Assembly: GCA_947467405.1 (NCBI GenBank)
Contig: CANIIN010000008.1
Location: 1-16,641, forward strand
Direction of reading: 5' to 3'
From: Betaproteobacteria bacterium
Lineage (GTDB): Bacteria; Pseudomonadota; Gammaproteobacteria; Burkholderiales; SG8-39
DNA: 16,641 bases
Position 1 is the first letter of the stretch, and every line of letters starts with the position of its first letter. The notes beneath the pieces were generated by a model, which did no database searches, was not told where the DNA came from, and was given only the letters and a program-made list of their open reading frames with translations. Below, piece after piece: positions 15,596 to 16,641 of the stretch. Both the position numbers and the translations under genes were made by a program.

Positions 15596-16306
15596 ATGCC
15601 TCCCCTGATCGAAGCGCGCGGCATCCATACGCATTACGGCGCCAGCCATGTGCTGCACGGGATCGATTTCGTTCTTCATGCAGGCGAGACCCTCGGACTG
15701 ATGGGCCGCAACGGCATGGGCAAGACGACGCTGCTGAAAAGCCTGCTGGGGTTGCTTCCGCTCACGGCAGGGAGCGTGCGGGTCAAGGGCGCCGACCTGA
15801 CCGGTGCGGCGCCGCATCGCGTCGCGCGTGCCGGCATCGCCTATGTGCCGGAAGGGCGGGGCATCTTTCCCAATCTGACGGTGCGCGAGAATCTGGTGAT
15901 GGCGGCGCGACCCGCCGCGGCCGGCCAGGCATCCTGGACACTGGATCGCGTGCTCTTTACCTTCCCGCGGTTGGCCGAACGCATGACCCACGACGGCGGC
16001 AACCTGTCCGGCGGCGAACAGCAGATGCTGACCATCGGTCGGGCCCTCATGACCAATCCGGATGCACTGATCCTTGACGAAGCCACCGAAGGGCTGGCGC
16101 CGCTGGTGGCGCGCGACATCTGGCGCATCATCGGCGAGATCCGTGCAACCGGCATGGCGACGGTCATTGTCGACAAGAACTTTTCCGCCGTGTCGTCGAT
16201 CGCCGATCGGGCCATGATTCTGGTCAAGGGCGCCGTTGTATACGATGGTTCTTCCGCTGAACTTCGCGAGGACAAGGCCTTGCACATGCGATATCTGGGC
16301 GTCTAG
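15596..16306 (+). CDS. ABC transporter ATP-binding protein, LivF family
   Basis: This 236-residue second ATPase partners the LivG-type one. Walker A is GRNGMGKT (37-44), the GRNGxGKT form typical of LivF. VPEGRGIFPNLTVRENL (84-100) is the family's Q-loop region. The signature LSGGEQQML is at 137-145 and Walker B LILDEATEGLAP at 158-169. The switch segment, which reads VEQN or a related form in common LivF proteins, reads VDKN (192-195) here, with Lys at the switch-histidine position; this is noted as a finding. GTG 15593 and ATG 15596 are adjacent. GGAGG at 15582-15586 fits either, and I took ATG. Confidence 0.93.
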   Translation: MPPLIEARGIHTHYGASHVLHGIDFVLHAGETLGLMGRNGMGKTTLLKSLLGLLPLTAGSVRVKGADLTGAAPHRVARAGIAYVPEGRGIFPNLTVRENLVMAARPAAAGQASWTLDRVLFTFPRLAERMTHDGGNLSGGEQQMLTIGRALMTNPDALILDEATEGLAPLVARDIWRIIGEIRATGMATVIVDKNFSAVSSIADRAMILVKGAVVYDGSSAELREDKALHMRYLGV

Positions 16307-16399
16307 GACGACGCGCCGATCCCCTGGCGTGAGGGGCGGAGTGCTTGTAGATCCTCATGGATAGGGCGTCTGCAAGAGGTTGATGAAATTTTGTTGACG

Positions 16400-16413
16400 A
16401 AGGCAGGTGCCTT
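16400..16413. promoter_or_regulatory. Short perfect palindrome upstream of the SDR gene
   Basis: AAGGCA and TGCCTT flank GG, right after a TTGACG (16394-16399) that resembles a -35 box. No good -10 box is visible 17 bases later. It could be an operator or a chance dyad, about 100 bases before the SDR start and about 95 after the LivF-type stop. Confidence 0.25.
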
Positions 16414-16510
16414 GGCGGCCGTCACAGGGACAGCACTCGGGCAGATGGGGGAGGGTGACGAAGCGCTTTCGACCCCCATCACGGCACCAATCACAAAAAC
16501 AGGAGGAGAC

Positions 16511-16641
16511 ATGGGCATTCGCTTCGATGGACGTGTTGCACTGGTGACTGGCGCGGGCAAGGGTCTGGGGCGCGCCTACGCTGAATGGCTGGCGGCGCGC
16601 GGCGCCAAGGTTGTGGTGAACAACCGCGGCCACGCCGACAG
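16511..16641 (+). CDS. Short-chain dehydrogenase/reductase, N-terminal fragment
   Basis: Only the first 43 codons are inside the window. They form the Rossmann start of an SDR: FDGRVALVTGAGKGLGRAYA, with the nucleotide-binding TGxxxGxG at residues 13-20, then a helix and the second strand AKVVVNNRG. GRAYAEWLAARGAKVVVN resembles the hydroxyacyl-CoA dehydrogenase part of HSD17B4-type multifunctional proteins, so a 3-hydroxyacyl-CoA dehydrogenase is a fair guess. ATG 16511 follows AGGAGGAG at 16501-16508, a strong ribosome site. It reads in the direction of the transporter operon, after a gap of about 200 bases. Confidence 0.85.
   Translation, partial: MGIRFDGRVALVTGAGKGLGRAYAEWLAARGAKVVVNNRGHAD

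Noticed and set aside
14456..16285. Open frame of 609 codons on the minus strand opposite the LivM-, LivG- and LivF-type genes
   Set aside because: It runs antisense to three clear ABC transporter genes and is rich in His, Arg and Gln, as antisense frames of GC-rich genes are.
16321..16338. CCCCT/AGGGG hairpin after the LivF-type gene as a terminator
   Set aside because: The stem is five bases with no T-run, too weak to call.

Overview
The window looks like chromosomal DNA of a GC-rich betaproteobacterium. The main evidence is the intact block rpsF-priB-rpsR-rplI followed by dnaB, a gene order known from Beta- and Gammaproteobacteria. The short PriB and the Lys/Gly-rich head of S18 fit a betaproteobacterium best. 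The dense set of acyl-CoA genes and a branched-chain-amino-acid-type ABC transporter is common in Burkholderiales and Rhodocyclales relatives. The order cannot be fixed from the sequence alone.

Layout. (1) 2-859 is the C-terminal part of an ABC-F ATPase of the YbiT type. It is followed at 966-1808 by a divergent crotonase-fold protein, and both read rightward into a strong two-way terminator (1830-1858). (2) Facing them on the minus strand are a second crotonase (1891-2691) and a Nudix hydrolase with an expanded Nudix box (2810-3742). (3) A promoter with a near-consensus extended -10 (3916-3945) and a 5' leader that can fold drive rpsF-priB-rpsR-rplI, which ends at a textbook terminator (5711-5743). 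dnaB follows with its own candidate promoter. (4) An MFS carrier (7306-8520) and an acyl-CoA synthetase (8636-10297) come next. The synthetase converges on a minus-strand LuxR-type regulator (10317-11165). (5) A 352-bp regulatory gap leads into a five-gene ABC importer of the Liv/HAAT class: binding protein, two permeases and two ATPases (11518-16306). A short-chain dehydrogenase begins at 16511 and runs off the window.

How the parts may work together. Region 5 with the ligase and LuxR protein looks like an uptake-and-activation module: a periplasmic binding protein captures a small organic acid or amino-acid-like compound, LivHMGF-type parts import it, the ligase makes the CoA thioester, and the SDR (with crotonases here or elsewhere) oxidises the acyl chain. 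The substrate is not readable from the sequence. The LuxR protein keeps the autoinducer-binding fold but has lost the residues that hold acyl-homoserine lactones. It may therefore sense another ligand, possibly one tied to this pathway. That is inference.

Most of the window is ordinary housekeeping and catabolic DNA. I found no CRISPR array, insertion sequence, phage gene, tRNA or rRNA. The points most worth a second look are the AHL-blind LuxR solo with a palindrome just downstream of its predicted promoter, the two crotonases without the hydratase glutamates, the odd H-loop of the LivF-type ATPase, the intercistronic hairpin of the transporter operon, and the rpsF leader.
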